From assembly GCA_027005175.1 (NCBI GenBank), contig JALTMC010000499.1, positions 1-15,086 of the forward strand: a DNA stretch of 15,086 nucleotides, read 5' to 3'. Position numbers and translations under genes: made by a program. Under the pieces are notes generated by a model that was given only the letters and a program-made list of their open reading frames with translations, ran no database searches and was not told the DNA's origin. The stretch is from Myxococcales bacterium (GTDB taxonomy: Bacteria; Myxococcota_C; UBA6777). Shown one piece after another: positions 14,561-15,086 of this stretch; the first letter of the stretch is position 1; each line of letters starts with the position of its first letter.

Positions 14561-15086
14561 CTACGACTCCTTGACTAAATTTTTGTGCAGGTGTTGGATG
14601 GCTCGCTTTTTGTTTGCTGTGACCCAGTTATGGCATGTTTTCCTAAACTTTTTCTCTTCATCTTCATCCATCAAGTCCAAGGAAAGATTTTTTCTCAAAA
14701 GTTGATGGTTGATTCTCTCTTCTACGATCTCTGGAATCGATCTCTTATCAACATACAAACGGATAAACACCCAACGAGGAGATACCGGCATTGTATGAAG
14801 AAGTGCTTGAATCTTAGCTTGTTTTTGTAAAAGAATCCCTACTAATTCTTCTTGGTGGTACGCTTCTTCTGGTGTTTGTGGCTGTGAAGGAAAATAGGGA
14901 TGGAGATATTGTGTTGGTGAGAGCGTGTTCTGAAACAAAGCAACTGATGAACTCTCATAAGGGACTTCTCGTCTTCTAGTATTTCGATGCCACTGGTTGG
15001 CAGCATTACACGTCATTCGACTGAGTAAAGCTAGCTCAGAGCCTCTTTGAGCATACCCATTGAGGAGCAATTCCCATATCCGTAGG
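14561..15086 (-). CDS. Sigma-70/ECF-like RNA polymerase sigma factor, 5' end outside window
   Basis: The frame is open to the right edge, so the N-terminus is missing; the TTG at 15070 is just the first possible start. Counting from the first visible codon, residues 18-40 (LALLSRMTCNAANQWHRNTRRRE) match the end of sigma region 2, where Asn-Ala-Ala, Trp and an Arg cluster recognise the -10 element. A linker rich in Pro and Gln follows, including QTPEEAYHQEELV. Then ALLHTMPVSPRWVFIRLYVDKRSIPEIVEE resembles the first helices of region 4 (aL..lp...r.v..l...e..s..EIa). The usual recognition helix is displaced by about 28 charged residues before NWVTANKKRAIQHLHKNL. This suggests an atypical group IV sigma factor. 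As the first gene of an operon ending in CARF-Lon, it is probably the output of the signalling route. Confidence 0.7.
   Translation of the reverse strand, partial: LRIWELLLNGYAQRGSELALLSRMTCNAANQWHRNTRRREVPYESSSVALFQNTLSPTQYLHPYFPSQPQTPEEAYHQEELVGILLQKQAKIQALLHTMPVSPRWVFIRLYVDKRSIPEIVEERINHQLLRKNLSLDLMDEDEEKKFRKTCHNWVTANKKRAIQHLHKNLVKES

Overview
The window is bacterial accessory DNA of moderate GC content. Genes are tightly packed, often overlap by 4 bases, and many have Shine-Dalgarno sequences. It is the core of a complete type III-B (Cmr) CRISPR interference locus joined to what looks like a cyclic-oligoadenylate (cOA) signalling branch. No rRNA, tRNA, CRISPR array, cas1/cas2 or cas6 is visible, so crRNA production must be encoded elsewhere. 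The sequence does not settle the phylum.

Layout. Except for the first gene, every real gene is on the minus strand, so the window is best read from right to left. (1) 15086-9804 is a four-gene operon. It encodes a sigma-70/ECF-like factor cut by the window edge, a 504-residue protein with an N-terminal PIN/NYN-like domain, a 644-residue protein of two parts joined by an acidic, repeat-containing linker, and a 431-residue Lon-protease-like domain fused to a C-terminal CARF domain. Junctions are 5 bases, 10 bases and a 4-base overlap. (2) 9803-9431 is an intergenic control region. It holds an exact 30-bp tandem duplication, a perfect 14-bp palindrome, a promoter-like element and a long inverted repeat. 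(3) 9430-9047 is a small gene with a good ribosome binding site that is interrupted by an in-frame amber codon at codon 19. (4) 8927-2070 holds cmr1-cmr2(cas10)-cmr3-cmr4-cmr5-cmr6 in canonical order. (5) 1918-881 encodes a membrane-anchored, coiled-coil protein of unknown function. (6) 517-880 is intergenic, with a terminator. (7) 1-516, on the plus strand, is the 3' part of an unrelated-looking gene.

How the genes may work together. Cmr1-6 should form the crRNA-guided RNA-targeting complex. Its Cas10 subunit keeps the cyclase GGDD motif but starts directly at the GPVQ motif, so it has no N-terminal HD nuclease domain and signalling should be its main output. The CARF domain of the Lon fusion is the obvious receptor. 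By analogy with the known CalpL-CalpT-CalpS pathway (SAVED-Lon protease, cleaved partner, released sigma factor) and with Csx30/Csx31/sigma in type III-E loci, I infer that the activated CARF-Lon protease cleaves one of its two large neighbours and so frees the sigma factor to reprogram transcription. A promoter-like element shared by the small gene and cmr1, with a weaker match before the membrane-protein gene, could be a target of that sigma factor. This wiring is inference. The domain assignments behind it come from motifs read in the sequence.
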